A stretch of 64,000 nucleotides of DNA, from positions 40,475,435 through 40,539,434 of the forward strand of contig CM053325.1 of the NCBI GenBank assembly GCA_028583605.1, given 5' to 3'. Made by a program: the position numbers and the translations under genes. This document shows, piece after piece, positions 34,741 to 46,285 of the stretch (position 1 is the stretch's first letter; every line of letters starts with the position of its first letter). The notes beneath the pieces are model-generated. The model did no database searches. It had not been told where the DNA came from and was given only the letters and a program-made list of their open reading frames with translations. This DNA comes from Dastarcus helophoroides (taxonomy: Eukaryota > Arthropoda > Insecta > Coleoptera > Bothrideridae).

Positions 34741-35089
34741 GGAAACTTGGCCCGTAATACATTAAAATTTTCCGTCGATTTTGGATTCCCTCATACACCC
34801 TCCACCCAAACATCTGAACGGGAGGATAGTTTATGTCCAGAATTTTTTGCATGAAGAGAATCCATCATCTTTGTTCTTAATAATTAGAAGAAAAAAATCA
34901 GAGTAGATGAAAAAAGGAAATGAGGAAAAGGACAGGATGAGGAAAGAAGAATAGCCAAAACCGACTCACGTGGCAAAGACGGAAACATGATGTAAGCATC
35001 ATTTCACCGCCTCCTAGTGATATGTGGGGGCCTTACCTCGGACGACTGAAAGTTCCAGTCTACCACCTACTTCAATGTAATTAAAGATT

Positions 35090-36600
35090 TATTCAATAAA
35101 AAAATTTATTTAATAAGAACATAAGATAGCTGTGGAAAATAAATTTAGAAAAAAGACATGTCACAAGTTTTTCTAATTTAATTTTTTTGCAGCGCTAATG
35201 TGGTCAGCTAGCTTAAATTAGGATGAGTCATGACCTTTTAGGCTGAAAAATAAAATGGGACCAAAAAAATTCCTGATCATTTAAAAATCACCCATTTTAT
35301 GTGTATTGTATCCAGAAAATTGTGGACCATTCCAAAAATGTAATAATATACAGGGTGTTCTATTTAAAAATCAAAGGTTCGTATCAGTTTTAGCGAAAGT
35401 GACAGCAGTAGGAATGTAAATTTTATGTCAAAATTTGACATTCCATAAATGCATCAAGTGTAGCAACTTTCAAAATTTTATCTTTATAAATAAAGAAAAA
35501 ATAGAGGGCGTACTATGATCCTGCTATATCCGATATGTTTTCAATGAAAAATTTGAAATTCAAATACCATTATTTAGTTAGTCATGGAAAATCTAAATTT
35601 TTGGTCGCTTGCATTTGTTGATGCAATTAACCGTTTGCAGGAAAATCGCCATCAACGAACGGGGACTATTACCTCAATATCTAACAAAACTTACGATAAA
35701 TAAACTTCATTGGTCAAAATAATTAAAATAGCTTAGAATGAACACGAATCAATAACTTAATAATTTAAACTGAAGTGTAAACAATAATTACAAACTTAAA
35801 AAATAACGTGGAAAACTTCAAAGCAGATAATAAAGCGAGTTAAGGTACACAATTACAGCTCACTAATTTTTGTAGGATTGATTTTATATTTCAATATGTC
35901 TACCGCCTTTCGTTCAATTTTCTTAAAAACGTTCAGTCGTATCCAAATAAAAACAAATGCAAGATACCTTAATTTTAAATTTTTTGGTGAATAAATAGAT
36001 GATGTTATTTAAATTTTAAATTTCTCGGTGAAAACATAGACTTTCGGCTAAGAAATGTGAAGATCCCCGTTAGACATAGTTTCAAGCCGATAATATCTGG
36101 TCGTTGAAGTAAGTACGTAATATCCTTCGCCATTTTTGATAATGCTGAATAGGAATTTGAGATTTTACACCATCAGTCAGGAATATTCGTATTCTCTTCC
36201 GATCGCCAATTTGAAAATAACTATCATGTCCAGTCAGATGTTGAAAATGATACTTCGGGTTTTAAGTGATTTAATGTCTGACTAATATCTTCCATCATCC
36301 ATCTCAACTTCATTGATGATATTAAAAGCACCCTTTGCAGTCGTGGAATTTGAAGCTGATGAAGAGGCATAATTACTTTTTGCAACAAAATAATTCTCTT
36401 TATAATATACAGAATATTAAAATTTGTTAATTGACATTTCCTACAATTTGGTAAAAAGATAAAGTTTTTTTATGCCGTTGATCTAAAATAACAGCAACAC
36501 AATATATTGAATTGGACTTTTAATAATATTTTACAATTATATCCCTGGCAGCAGATAACGCCTTAGTAATGGTTTCTCGGATCCATTTCTCAAATTTATC
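35090..36600. other. Unrecognised; one unpaired TIR-like end
   Basis: At about 35350 the sequence TACAGGGTGTTC looks like the left end of a TA-target element, but I found no partner end. Otherwise AT-rich with no supported gene. Confidence 0.4.
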
Positions 36601-36603
36601 GTT

Positions 36604-36876
36604 CTACTTTGTTTTTTCATTTTTTATTGATGGTGTACTTCTTAAATTCATTGCGTCACGGTGAATTCTAAGTCTTGCCTTGTTGTTGATTATGCGCAAT
36701 ATGAACAAGCCAGTAAGCACAAGAAAAATCAAAACCCTTGCTAGCAAAACAGGCAAGAAATGTGCAAGACAAGAAGTAAAACAACTTAGTAAACTTAGTA
36801 AAACAATGGTTATCGAATAAAACAAGAAATCTTGCTTTGAATTACTCTGTGTGGTTGTAATTGTAAATTTTTTCAA
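36604..36876 (-). CDS. Hypothetical 90-aa membrane-type ORF
   Basis: Minus-strand ORF with one strongly hydrophobic block (roughly residues 18-62, long enough for two membrane passes) between polar ends. I do not recognise a family. No flanking coding exon is visible, and base use resembles the surrounding AT-rich DNA, so it may be a chance ORF or part of a relic. Confidence 0.2.
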   Translation of the reverse strand: MKKFTITTTQSNSKQDFLFYSITIVLLSLLSCFTSCLAHFLPVLLARVLIFLVLTGLFILRIINNKARLRIHRDAMNLRSTPSIKNEKTK

Positions 36877-37091
36877 CTTTTAGTACGTTCACATTATTTA
36901 ATTCCAGAATATTTAATTAACAGTATTTGTTAAGTTTAACATACCTAAAAACATATCACGCCGAGGACATTTGTCAATGGCAAGGGCGGAATACAAGAAT
37001 TAACATTAGTTCATACACCCATACCTTTAAAAACTGAAATACAAATCTTGTCCCCTGAAACCAAAAAAGATTAAAAACACAACAATGATTG

Positions 37092-37132
37092 CTCTAACAC
37101 GTTTCGATAGCCAAGCTATCATCTTCAGCGAG
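37092..37132 (-). ncRNA. Hammerhead-ribozyme-like motif (Penelope)
   Basis: The minus strand reads CTGAAGA, T, GATAGC-TTG-GCTATC, GAAAC and then a GUU followed by AGAG. It differs from the copies at 49681 and 54026 by a paired change in the stem (C-G to T-A), which supports base pairing. The outer stem is weaker here. Confidence 0.5.
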
Positions 37133-37166
37133 ATAATAGCACCCAATCCTAAAATTAACCCTTATA

Positions 37167-39307
37167 CAGGGTGATTCATTAAGAATTGGCAATCTCTGAA
37201 CTGGAAATACTACACACCAAAATGTGGTGATTGAGCCTAACATGCCTCTTACAAATGTTGCAGGTTTACGAAGTATAGGGTGTTCAAAGTTGGCATTTTA
37301 ATTTGAAACTTCTTAATAATTTTGTGACTTTAAGTAGTATCGTCTGGAAAATTGGCAACTTTGTGTTTTTTGGCATGAGAATTACGAATTTAATGCTAAA
37401 TTTTGCACTATTTTTACAGGGCGTTAATTACACCCTGTTACTTAAGTAAATTACAACATATCTTTTTTGCCTAATGAGTTATGGCTAAAATTACTAGAAA
37501 ATCTAATAGGCAGTTTAATTTTAAATAAAAAAGATTCCTACGTTTATTTCATGTAACTCTGTCAGTTTTTGAGTTATTTGCATTTTAAACATTCAGTGTA
37601 AAAACTCCTAAGCCACCGTTATTACTTTGACTTTTTTTAAGTAGGCTTGTGTAAGCACTTATCAATTTTTTGTGTAAGAGTGTTTATTGTATTTTTCTAA
37701 TTTACTTAGAATTATTTGTAGTAAAAATTCTAAAATAAGAAAATGCCACGACATAATGAATTTTCTAACAGTGAAATTCGTGATATGATTTGTGTTTTTG
37801 CTCAGTCAAATTATAATTGACTTGGTGCAGCCAGAAGGTATTTAGAATTATACCCAAATCGAAGAAAACCCAATCATAAACTGATCAGACGTATTTACAC
37901 CCGCCTAGGCGAAACAGGGTGTTTTCGCCCTAAAAGCTTAAATGGTGCTAGAAAAACTATCAACGTCGATCAAGAAGAAGAGGTTTTAGTTCGTATTTCG
38001 GAAAATCCAGATGTCAGTACTCGTCGGTTAAGTGCGACAACAGGAATAAGCCAATCGTCTATCTGGAGAATCTTAAAGAAAGATAATCTCCGTCCATACC
38101 ACTATACTCCTGTCCAAAATTTGTTACCTCAAGGTTTACCAGTTCGCCTACAGTTTGCTCAATTTATGCTAGGTAAACAAACAGAAAACCAAAATTTTAT
38201 TAATAACCTCCTTTTTATCGATGAGTGACGTTTACTAGACAAGGTGTTTTTAATTGGAAAATCAATCATTTGTGAGAATCCAAAAATCAACATGGTCTAA
38301 AGGAACGACATTTTCAGCATGAATTCAAGGTAAATATTTGGTGTGGTGTGATATCTGGTTTTTTTATTGATCCTTTTGAACTTCCCCCTAATCTGAACGA
38401 GCATCTCTATTTAAACTTCACTGAACAAAATTTAAATACACTACTAGAAGATGTACCACTAGCCATAAGGCGGAACATGTGGTTTATACAAGACGGGGCA
38501 CCGCCACATTTTTCTCTGCCAGTACGCCAATACCTTAATGAACACTCATCGGTGGATTGAGCGTGGCAGTGAATTTGGCTACCTGAAAGTCCAGATTTAA
38601 ACCCTCTAGACTTTCCAATATGGTCACAAATGAAAGACATGCTTTACTAAGAAAGAATTAATTCCGTCTAAGAATTACGACAGAAAATTCAAGAATCTGC
38701 TAATATTATTAAAAATAATCGACAAATGTTATTTAATATTCAAAGATCTTTAAAGATATGCCTTACAAAATTTTTTCTTCTATTACTGTTACTAATTGTT
38801 ATTTGTTGCCTTTACTGTTGTTACTTCGTATAGTAGTAATTTAAAAGAATAAATTCATTTTACAACAAACAAATTCATTGAATGCTTAAAATGCAAATAA
38901 CCCAAAAACTGATAGATTTACATGAAATAAACAAGAGCACCTTTTTTATTTAAAATTAAACTTGCTTTTAGATTTTATAGTCATTTTAGCCATAACTCAT
39001 TAGGTAAAATAGATATATTGTAATTTACTTAAGTAACAGGGTGTAACTAACGCCCTGCATAAATAGTGCGAAATTCAGCATTAAATTTGTAATTCTCATG
39101 CCAAAAAATATGAAATAGCCAATTTTTCAGACGATACTACTTAAAATCACAAAATAATTAAAAAGTTTCAAATTAAAATTCCAACTTTGAACACCCTGTA
39201 CCTCGTAAACCTGCAACATTTGTATAAGGCATGTTAAACTCAATCACTATATTTTGGTGTGTAGTATCTCCAGTTTAGAGATTGCCCATTCTTAATGAAT
39301 CACCCTG
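37167..39307 (+). mobile_element. 2.14-kb mariner-type element with about 430-bp TIRs
   Basis: CAGGGTGATTCATTAAG (from 37167) and its complement (ending 39307) are flanked by TA on both sides. The inverted arms match for about 430 bp. Two further TA-adjacent termini occur symmetrically: TAGGGTGTTC at 37276 with CACCCTG ending 39198, and CAGGGCG at 37417 with CGCCCTG ending 39057 (its flanking TA decayed to CA). The spacings are 107/107 and 139/139 bp. The centre encodes a broken transposase. The element lies in a Penelope remnant, which continues on both sides. Confidence 0.88.
37743..38770 (+). pseudogene. Mariner-type (N-terminal DUF4817-like HTH) transposase pseudogene
   Basis: It starts at ATG 37743 with 'MPRHNEFSNSEIRDM', then 'GAARRYLELYPNRRKPNHKL', the N-terminal helix-turn-helix of the insect class with S--E-RDM---Y--A---Y----P-RR-P. 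A second HTH follows ('DVSTRRLSATTGISQSSIWR'). 'NNLLFIDE' holds the first catalytic Asp, followed at once by a stop. 'MWFIQDGAPPHFSLPVRQYL' holds the second, and 'LPESPDLNPLDF' the third (Asp). In-frame stops at about 37820, 38227 and 38558 plus frameshifts inactivate it. Full length would have been about 340 residues. Confidence 0.8.
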
Positions 39308-39576
39308 TATACTGAATCCGAACGCTCATGAGCATATAATCATACACATCGCAGTGCCACAATTCCTCATCTGTCAACCTGAAGTATTTTCAATAGAGAT
39401 AAGTGGCCTAAAGGCCCAGCGCAAACATTCATAAAGAGACAAACATGCATTTAACTTAGAATTCTTATTTACTACTCTTAACAGTGTGTGATTAGATGCG
39501 ATGCACGTTCGGATGCGGTCGATTATCCACGAAGGGTATATTCTTAGTATATAAGGGTTAATTTTAGGATTAGGAG

Positions 39577-39618
39577 TCTCTATGAAGATGATAGCTTGGC
39601 TATCAAAACACGTTAGAG
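39577..39618 (+). ncRNA. Decayed hammerhead-like motif (Penelope)
   Basis: Same layout as at 54026, with the GATAGC/GCTATC stem intact, but the core CTGAAGA reads ATGAAGA and GAAA reads AAAA. Both are conserved core positions, so it is probably inactive. Confidence 0.4.
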
Positions 39619-39689
39619 CAACCATTGTTATGTTTTTAATCTTTCTTGGTTTCAGGGGACAAGATTTGTATTTCAAATTTTGAAGATAA

Positions 39690-40745
39690 CCAAGGATCAG
39701 TCCTTTTCACAAAAAAAAAACAGTGACCTTTGCAATCCTTTAACCTAGCCCATAACAAATATCATAAAACACAGGAAATACATATGCCACTTGCGCTCGC
39801 GCATTAGCTGCATACTGATCCCTCGTAGTGATGGTGTCATTATAATTGTTTGTTCAGACAACCTCGGTGTTGTGTTAGTTATGTCACTGAACAGAATCGT
39901 GTTAAAATTGCTGAATATTTTTTGGTTTTTTAACTTTTTGATATGGGGAGGTGTCTTCGGTAACTCAACATACTATGGTAATTTTTTTCTGTATTTTTGC
40001 GAACAATTATTTGAATCATCATATATCCATTACTTATTAATAGGGTTTTTGTAAAATAACGAATACGTTCCTTGATATTTAAGGAAATCATGCTTAGAAA
40101 AATCTTTCGGACTTATTCATATTTAATCGCGTATAATTTTCACATATAATTAATACTTAGAGAAATGACGTCAGGGATATTGTTTTTAATACCATTCTTT
40201 AGTTTTTAGTGGACTGTGGTAATAATTATCTTAATATCGTTACAAATTACATGGAAAAGAAAAGAAATAATTTTACGCTTTAAAAATGTAATTTTTTATG
40301 TGCTTGCATAATTTGGTATGGCATAAATTTGGTATGGAATGTACGCCAGTATTATCAACAATTTAAAATATTATTTATGGTTGTAAAATTGATTCTTGAT
40401 TAAAATAAGGAATTATTGCTTAATTAAACTTTCTCACTGACTTTTCACGTTAACATCGAGGCATGCAAATATGGCATCAAATTTAATGATAATACGCTTG
40501 CATTGCCAACTGTTAGGTATCAGACAAATAAAACTGATCAGTTTATTTACAATCGTTAGTTTGAAAAAAAAGTTTACGCATTGTTTATTCAAATAAAATT
40601 TGTCTTTAAGCAAAAACAAGTATGCATATATCTTCTCCGGTTAACACCGAAGCACTACTTCTGGGACTTCCATTGTAATTTTTATTTTAACTGGGATTGG
40701 AATATTAATAGTTTACCTCAACCCAGATGTGTTTTACAAAATTAA
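39690..40745. other. No recognised gene
   Basis: Contains an 87-codon plus-strand ORF (39791-40054) with a hydrophobic middle. It has no family match I can name and no supporting context. The rest is AT-rich. Confidence 0.4.
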
Positions 40746-40749
40746 ATAG

Positions 40750-41086
40750 TGTATCGAAATGTAAATTATAGCATTTGGTACGTAAGAAAAATATCTAGAA
40801 AGATCGGATAAGAGGAAAACGGCCGCGATAACGAAGCAAACGGCAGATAAGCGTTCCAGAAATTTCGGCAAATGATAAGCCTTATCGGCGGGGAGTCAAA
40901 ACTCTATAAGGCGGTCGCCTTTCGTTCTAGTTAGTTAGAGTCAGTCAGTGTAATTAGTGAGCTAGTAGTTAAAGTCAATGAGTGAGTTAATTAATTAGCT
41001 GTAGTGTTCCGAGTTTAGTTTGAAAATAAAGTGGGTATTATTCAGCAAGTGTTTAATAATCATTTCGAACCGATAAGCCCGTAACA
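40750..41086 (+). mobile_element. Solo gypsy LTR, plus orientation
   Basis: It starts TGTATCGAAATGTAAATTAT and ends GATAAGCCCGTAACA, matching the LTRs at 14002 and 17907 along its length. ATAG lies on both sides (40746-40749 and 41087-41090), a perfect 4-bp target duplication. The interior is gone, so it formed by LTR-LTR recombination after insertion. Confidence 0.9.
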
Positions 41087-41186
41087 ATAGGTATCAAAGA
41101 AATATTTAAAATTATCAACTCCGAGACACAATTAAACCTAGGAGTTAATGAAATTTAACACTGATGGGTTATTGTGAATTAATATA

Positions 41187-43163
41187 TAGGGTGTTTATCT
41201 ATTGCGAAAAAGTAAGATATCTCAGTAGTAATTGAAGTTACAAAAACTTTTGAGAAAGAATTCCTCCTCTTCCCCAAAGCTCTACAAAACTAAAATATGG
41301 CGGAGTATACAAGGTGTTTATTTTTCCCTGTACAAAAACCAACTTAAATATTTTAAATTACAACTTGTATTTTTTATATGATTTTCTAATTTCTTATGAA
41401 AAATAAAAGGTAGCTCTAAAAAGTTTTTTTGAATATCCAATATTTTTTGAGTTATTCAGATGTTTGTACAAAAAAGGCAATTTCCCGCGTGGTGTAAAAA
41501 TATCCATTGCGGCTACAGTATACATCATGGTGAAATGGTTCTTTTCAGAAATTATTCGCAAAATCTTTTATTTAGGTTTTTAAAATATGATACAGGGTGA
41601 TCAAAAATTAATTAATTAATTAAAACTTCTCTAAAAGCGAAGTTTTAGTAGCCAAAACTTGCTTATTTGAAATAAAACACCTCTTATTTTCTTTGATGGT
41701 TGAATTGGCCTTTTAATTATCTACAACTTTTATTAAATGCTCCCCATTAAATGCTAAAAATTATTGGTTAATGAGATATTGTTACTTTTCTTGATCAGAT
41801 GATAAAATTCATCAAGTGCAACAAAATCTTGGACATGCAGGCGTTGCCCAAAAATTCTATTAAATTGTTGTGTGTCTTAATCGCCAAATATCAAATAAAA
41901 ACCGTTGGTTAATCAGTTTTATAAAGTTTATTTTAATTGACTTTAAACAAAAATATCAGAATGAGAAAATTATAAAGTACACTATCCTCAGAAGAATACT
42001 ATTTTTCATAAATTGTATTGCTTATAATATGTAAAGACAACGAAGAATGTCCTCCCAGATAATGGATAAATAATTAAATATAATAATATTATCGAAAATA
42101 ATAAAATAAATATTCCATCAAAAAATTGCTTCAATGAAGGAGTGATACAACGTTGGAGCAAATGAAGAAGTTGAAGTTAATGCATGTATGTGTGTGTTCC
42201 TATTATTTAAATACCTAATAAACAAACACTCCAGCTTGTGATAATTATTTGTAATTTTCGATATAAATTTTTCAGGATAAATTAGGCATTATAAAAGATG
42301 TTCAAAATGTCTTTCGTTTTCTTTTTTGCATTTTTAAATCTTATTGCGGAATAATGTAAAGACATTTGCCCAAGTTACTTAAATCCTTTATGATTTTAAT
42401 TTTCACACATTTTCAACATGTCTTGGGGTCTTTTGATAGTTTATAAACGTCATCTTTGATAAACTCCAACAAAAAGAAATTGAGGTATAATAAGTCAAGA
42501 GTTCTTGTTAATGACTATATTGCCAGTTTTGTAAAAAATATTCGCTGCAAAGCCTCCTTTGTCGAAATTTTCTTGGAAGTAGATAAATTTTACCGTTGGA
42601 TCAAGCAAAGTGCGAACATCTCAAGTATACGTAATTTTTGGCAAAGGGGTATTTAATAAAAGTTGTAGATAATTAAGTAGTCGATTCGGACATAACAAAA
42701 TAAGGGGTGTTCCGTTTTTAATAGGTAAGTTTTGGCCATTTAAAATTCTCTAAAAGTGAGTTAATTTTTTGAACAGCCTGTATAGTGGTTTAAAAGCCTA
42801 AATAAAGAATTTAATTAAGCAGCTATTTGTGAATAACTTCTGAAAAATCATTTTTTCATGATGTGTGCCGTAGCCGCAATGGATTTTTTTACACTACGCG
42901 GTAAATTGCCTTTTTTGCACAAACATCTGAAAAACTTAAAAAATGTTGAATATGCAAAAAAACCTTTTTTACAGCTGCCCTTTATTTTTCAGAAGAAATC
43001 AAATAAAAAATACAGGTTGTAATTTAAAAAAATTAAGTAAGTGCCTGTGCCATATTTTAATTTTGTAGAGCTTCGGAAAAAAGGGAGAATTGCTTCCTTA
43101 AATTTTTCGCAATTTCTATCACTACTAAGATATCTTACTATTCCGCACTAGGTGGACACCCTG
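41187..43163. mobile_element. 1.98-kb long-TIR element with nested termini
   Basis: TA-flanked outer ends TAGGGTGTTTATC (41187) and GTGGACACCCTG (ending 43163). The arms are inverted repeats for about 570 bp ('ggctacagtatacatcatg' on the left corresponds to 'catgatgtgtgccgtagcc' on the right). Inner TA-flanked ends CAGGGTGATC (41593) and AACAGCCTG (ending 42780) leave outer arms of about 404 and 381 bp. The centre has one 66-codon ORF (42456-42656) with no recognised motif. Non-autonomous. Confidence 0.8.
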
Positions 43164-43165
43164 TA

Positions 43166-43380
43166 TATCTCCAACTTTTTTGGTAAAATGTTACATCAAT
43201 TCAATCAATTACTTATGTTTATTTATTTTGTATTATGGGTTTATTAATTATTAAAAATAGTTATCTCCCAAATAGATAGAAATCTAACGTACCTACATAT
43301 TAACCTAAATTTTCATAAAGAAATACTACTGATCAAAGTTGTCTTAAAATAAGGCATTAAATTTCTAGAACACAATATAA
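43166..43380. other. No recognisable feature
   Basis: AT-rich. The same holds for about 43995-44680, apart from a 20-bp-scale match to 61060-61100 ('aagcggttccgg'). Confidence 0.4.
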
Positions 43381-43450
43381 AACGCAAATAAATGCATTTT
43401 ATTTTTTTACTTAGAAACGTTGGTCGGGTGAAAAAATTTAAGGGGAAATT

Positions 43451-43990
43451 TTTACCAAACATACATCCTTACTAAAAACCATATTTATTTTGAAAAAAAA
43501 AACAGTGGCGCAATTTTTTTTTTTTTTCATTGAAAGATTTCAAAGATATGTTAATTGGAAACCGTTCGTCACAGAAAAAAGTTTAAGGGAGCATTTTTAC
43601 CAACAAGTAAAGGCTGTTATGCAATTGGTGCTTATTTAAAAAAAACAGTGGCGTAACATTTTAAGTTTTAAAAGTTTAGGAAATTACGTAAGGTAGCTCA
43701 AACTGTTTTACTTCCTAAATTGTACCCCTTGGTGGCAGTAAACATGGGGGGAGCGAAGGGCATGTGTAGCGGCAATATAGGGTTTGGTATCCCAAAGTAA
43801 ACCGCCTCCTAAATTGAACCGCTTATGTTTTTCCATTTTCTTAAATTTGTAGAAAAATTTAAGGAGTTCAACTTAAGCTAACTTACTTCACTAGGTATAC
43901 CTTATCCAACCTTTTTACCAAGAAATAAAGGTTGTTTATGAAATTGGTACTCAATTTGAAAAAAAGCAGTGACACCATTTTTTCCCTTAA
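43451..43990 (+). repeat. Three diverged repeat units
   Basis: Units near 43451-43525, 43596-43670 and 43912-43990 share 'tttttacca', 'aaaggctgtta-g-aattggtact' (partly) and '-aaaaaaacagtggcg-aa' in that order. Irregular spacing suggests a decayed tandem array inside an element I cannot identify. Confidence 0.5.
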
Positions 43991-44689
43991 GAATACTTAA
44001 TGACATATTAGCACGGACGCTACTGATGGAAGAATAGCAAAATAGTTTCCAGCAAAAAGTGCGTCTTTATGCCTAGTTAGTACCTACCAAAATTGATAAA
44101 ATTATTTCGTGTGGTTTAATAGTATTTAGGGAAAAACCTAATGCTGTAACTTAAAAATAAAGCGGTTCCGGACCTATGTTGATGTAATTTTTTTTTTAAA
44201 TCGCTCGAGGATTATTCCTTAAATCTGAGCACCTTATTTTGAAACTCCCGGATTATTATTATTATGATTGCTAATAAAGATCACAATTTTTTAATAGCTA
44301 AACATTTTTACAAATACTCTTAGTTAAACATTTCATATATTTCTGCTTAATTTCACTTACTGTAACTGAAATCCGAAGTGTTTAGATTTATAAAGCTCCA
44401 GACACTCCACTGTAACTACTTTATTTTAAATAGATTACCTGTATTTCATGTCAGTATTAGTTGCAGAATTTAATTGTCCATCAAATGTTATTATACTTCT
44501 CTATAGCTAAACTGTTCGCGTTTTTATGGAAAAACCACATTTTCAAAATAAAAGCGGATTTTAGCGAATTTAATATTTATCAAGTGAGCTATGGCGCTCT
44601 GAAAATTAGAACTTTTTTTGTAGTTCAACCCCAAAGCACACGGTAGCTCTTTTGAATTCAATTTAAAGAAGAGCGATTCCCCTAATTGA

Positions 44690-45060
44690 AAACAAGAGTT
44701 TGACTGATTCTCTCGCACAACCAGAGCGCAGGCGCATGGTTAGTGACTTATCTCTTTTCTATAAGTATTTTCATGAAAGGTGCTCGCAGGAACTAATAGG
44801 ATTGATTCCTCCAAGGGTAAGATTTTTAAGGCATACAAGACAGTTGAAGGCAGCAAGCTCCTGTGAGGTTGAGCTTGACTCAGTGAAGACTTCGTCTATG
44901 GAAGCTTATTTTTCTATAGAACTTCCAAGCTATAAAATTTGTTACCGAACAGAATGTTCCTCAAAAATTACAACCTATCCTTGTTTAAGAAGACGGTTCA
45001 TCGCCATCTATCCTTGTTTCCGCATCCTACCCGCGGTGCTCTGAAAGCATAATAGGGTTG
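44690..45060 (+). pseudogene. LINE ORF2 C-terminal fragment
   Basis: The plus-strand ORF from 44700 reads 'RRRMVSDLSLFYKYFHERCS' and 'ELIGLIPPRVRFLRHTRQL', the conserved tail after RT in many jockey/CR1-like arthropod LINEs (L--RR-VS-L-LFY-YFHG-CS-EL---IPP---F-R-TR). The expected next part (SF--R---LWN-LP---FP) is present in shifted frame near 44900-45020. No RT core is present, so this is a 3' fragment. Confidence 0.65.
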
Positions 45061-45064
45061 GTTT

Positions 45065-45955
45065 TGAGAGTGGATTAACCTTAAAAAAAAACAAATTGTA
45101 GATAATTTTGTACACTTTCTAAACATTTTTGAATATTGTTACGCTATGTAGCTTAGTAAAAAGTAATTCTTCAAAAAATAAAAGAAGTATGAAGTTTTAA
45201 TCTTTTTTCGAGGATTGCGCATTAAGCACAGAACTTCCAATATCGAAAACTTGTTTTTACATTACTTTACCTTCCCCCAAACAAACAAAAATCTGCATTA
45301 TTCGATCCTTTGCAAGGTAACATTTGTAATTTGACTGGGCTATAAGCCGTTAATTGCAATAAATAATATAAATTTGAATAAAACTGTTTGTTACAAAATG
45401 AATGTGGTTAAACATTTTGTGTCAAAATTTTTGAGACATACGTTATAAGTATTAATCTTACCAAAATTATTTTTAGTGACTAAAAAACCGTAACCTCAAA
45501 ATTATTTTCATCGACTAGAAAAATAAAAAGTTATCGACATTTCTACGCCAATTTATTACTTTATTTTAGACCCCATAAGGCTGCCCTTTGCTGCCGCTCT
45601 ATCTTTATACAGTGTGAGTCTGTAACTTGGAATACATTCAGTAAATCAAAGACAGTTATTTTTTCGGTAATATGCTCGGACATGTCGATTAATATTTGCG
45701 CTCTTTTTTATGTAGGAAAATTTTATACGAAATTCCCAAAATTAAGATAGCTATTAAATAGCAACCCCATTTTTTTCTTGACTATTCTTAAAGGATATAG
45801 CAAGTTACACATGCGTACCAAATTTCAATTTTTTTTCTTGTCATTTAAATAGTTAACAAAAATTCACAGATTTCGCAATCCTTGCAACCAACGGAGACAT
45901 TGGAAATGATAACACCAAATAGAAACATAATTAACACTTTATTTAACATGCAAGG
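45065..45955. other. No recognisable feature
   Basis: AT-rich DNA. I see no ORF or paired repeat. Confidence 0.45.
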
Positions 45956-45960
45956 TTATA

Positions 45961-46190
45961 CAGGGTATTTACAAATTTCAAAGACAACGCTTGGTTGTTG
46001 ATTCGGAATGATAAATAAATACGAATTACAAAAAAAAAAAAATAAAAGATGTTTACTTTTCGAATTGCAGACTTTCAAAGTTGTTATAAAAAGTAATTTA
46101 ATTAATAATTTCATAACCTCTTTACCGATCGTGTTGAAATATGAAACCTTTATTTATTTAGATTATTAAGGCTAGAATCTTACTGACGTC
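45961..46190 (+). repeat. Single arm of the 10585-type TIR family
   Basis: Starts CAGGGTATTTAC after TA (45959-45960) and follows the 10585-10800 arm ('gacaacgcttgg', 'ataacctctttaccgatcgtg', 'aatcttactg'). It ends before the inner terminus and the opposite arm is missing. Confidence 0.6.
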
Positions 46191-46285
46191 GACCCTTGTG
46201 TTATCCGACACCCCTTGAAATTCGCCACGACAATTATCTATATATCTTCGAAGTAGTAAATAATAATAATTACATAAAATATACC

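Larger units (their letters stand above)
32740..35080 (-). mobile_element. Jockey/CR1-like LINE, 3'-deleted
   Basis: Minus-strand pieces in order: endonuclease (34740-34252), linker (33869-33600) and RT (33424-32740). The 5' part up to about 35080 contains a GC-richer non-coding stretch ('ccgcctcctagtgatatg' near 35010) that is probably 5' UTR. The element stops inside the RT domain next to a TA microsatellite, so unlike a typical truncated LINE it has lost its 3' end. Confidence 0.8.
37030..39685. mobile_element. Degraded inverted Penelope-like element, split by a mariner-type element
   Basis: The left part (about 37038-37164, minus orientation) and 39310 to about 39482 match, in reverse, the 3' end of the Penelope-like element at 49585-54130, including the last codons of the GIY-YIG region near 39405. 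At about 39483 orientation flips: 39483-39685 matches the 3' non-coding end in plus orientation, up to 'gaagataaccaaggatcag'. So two truncated copies lie head to head, and a TIR element later inserted in the left one. The right copy keeps the 3' tail beyond 'tttcaa(a)tttt', while the left copy stops there. Confidence 0.75.
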
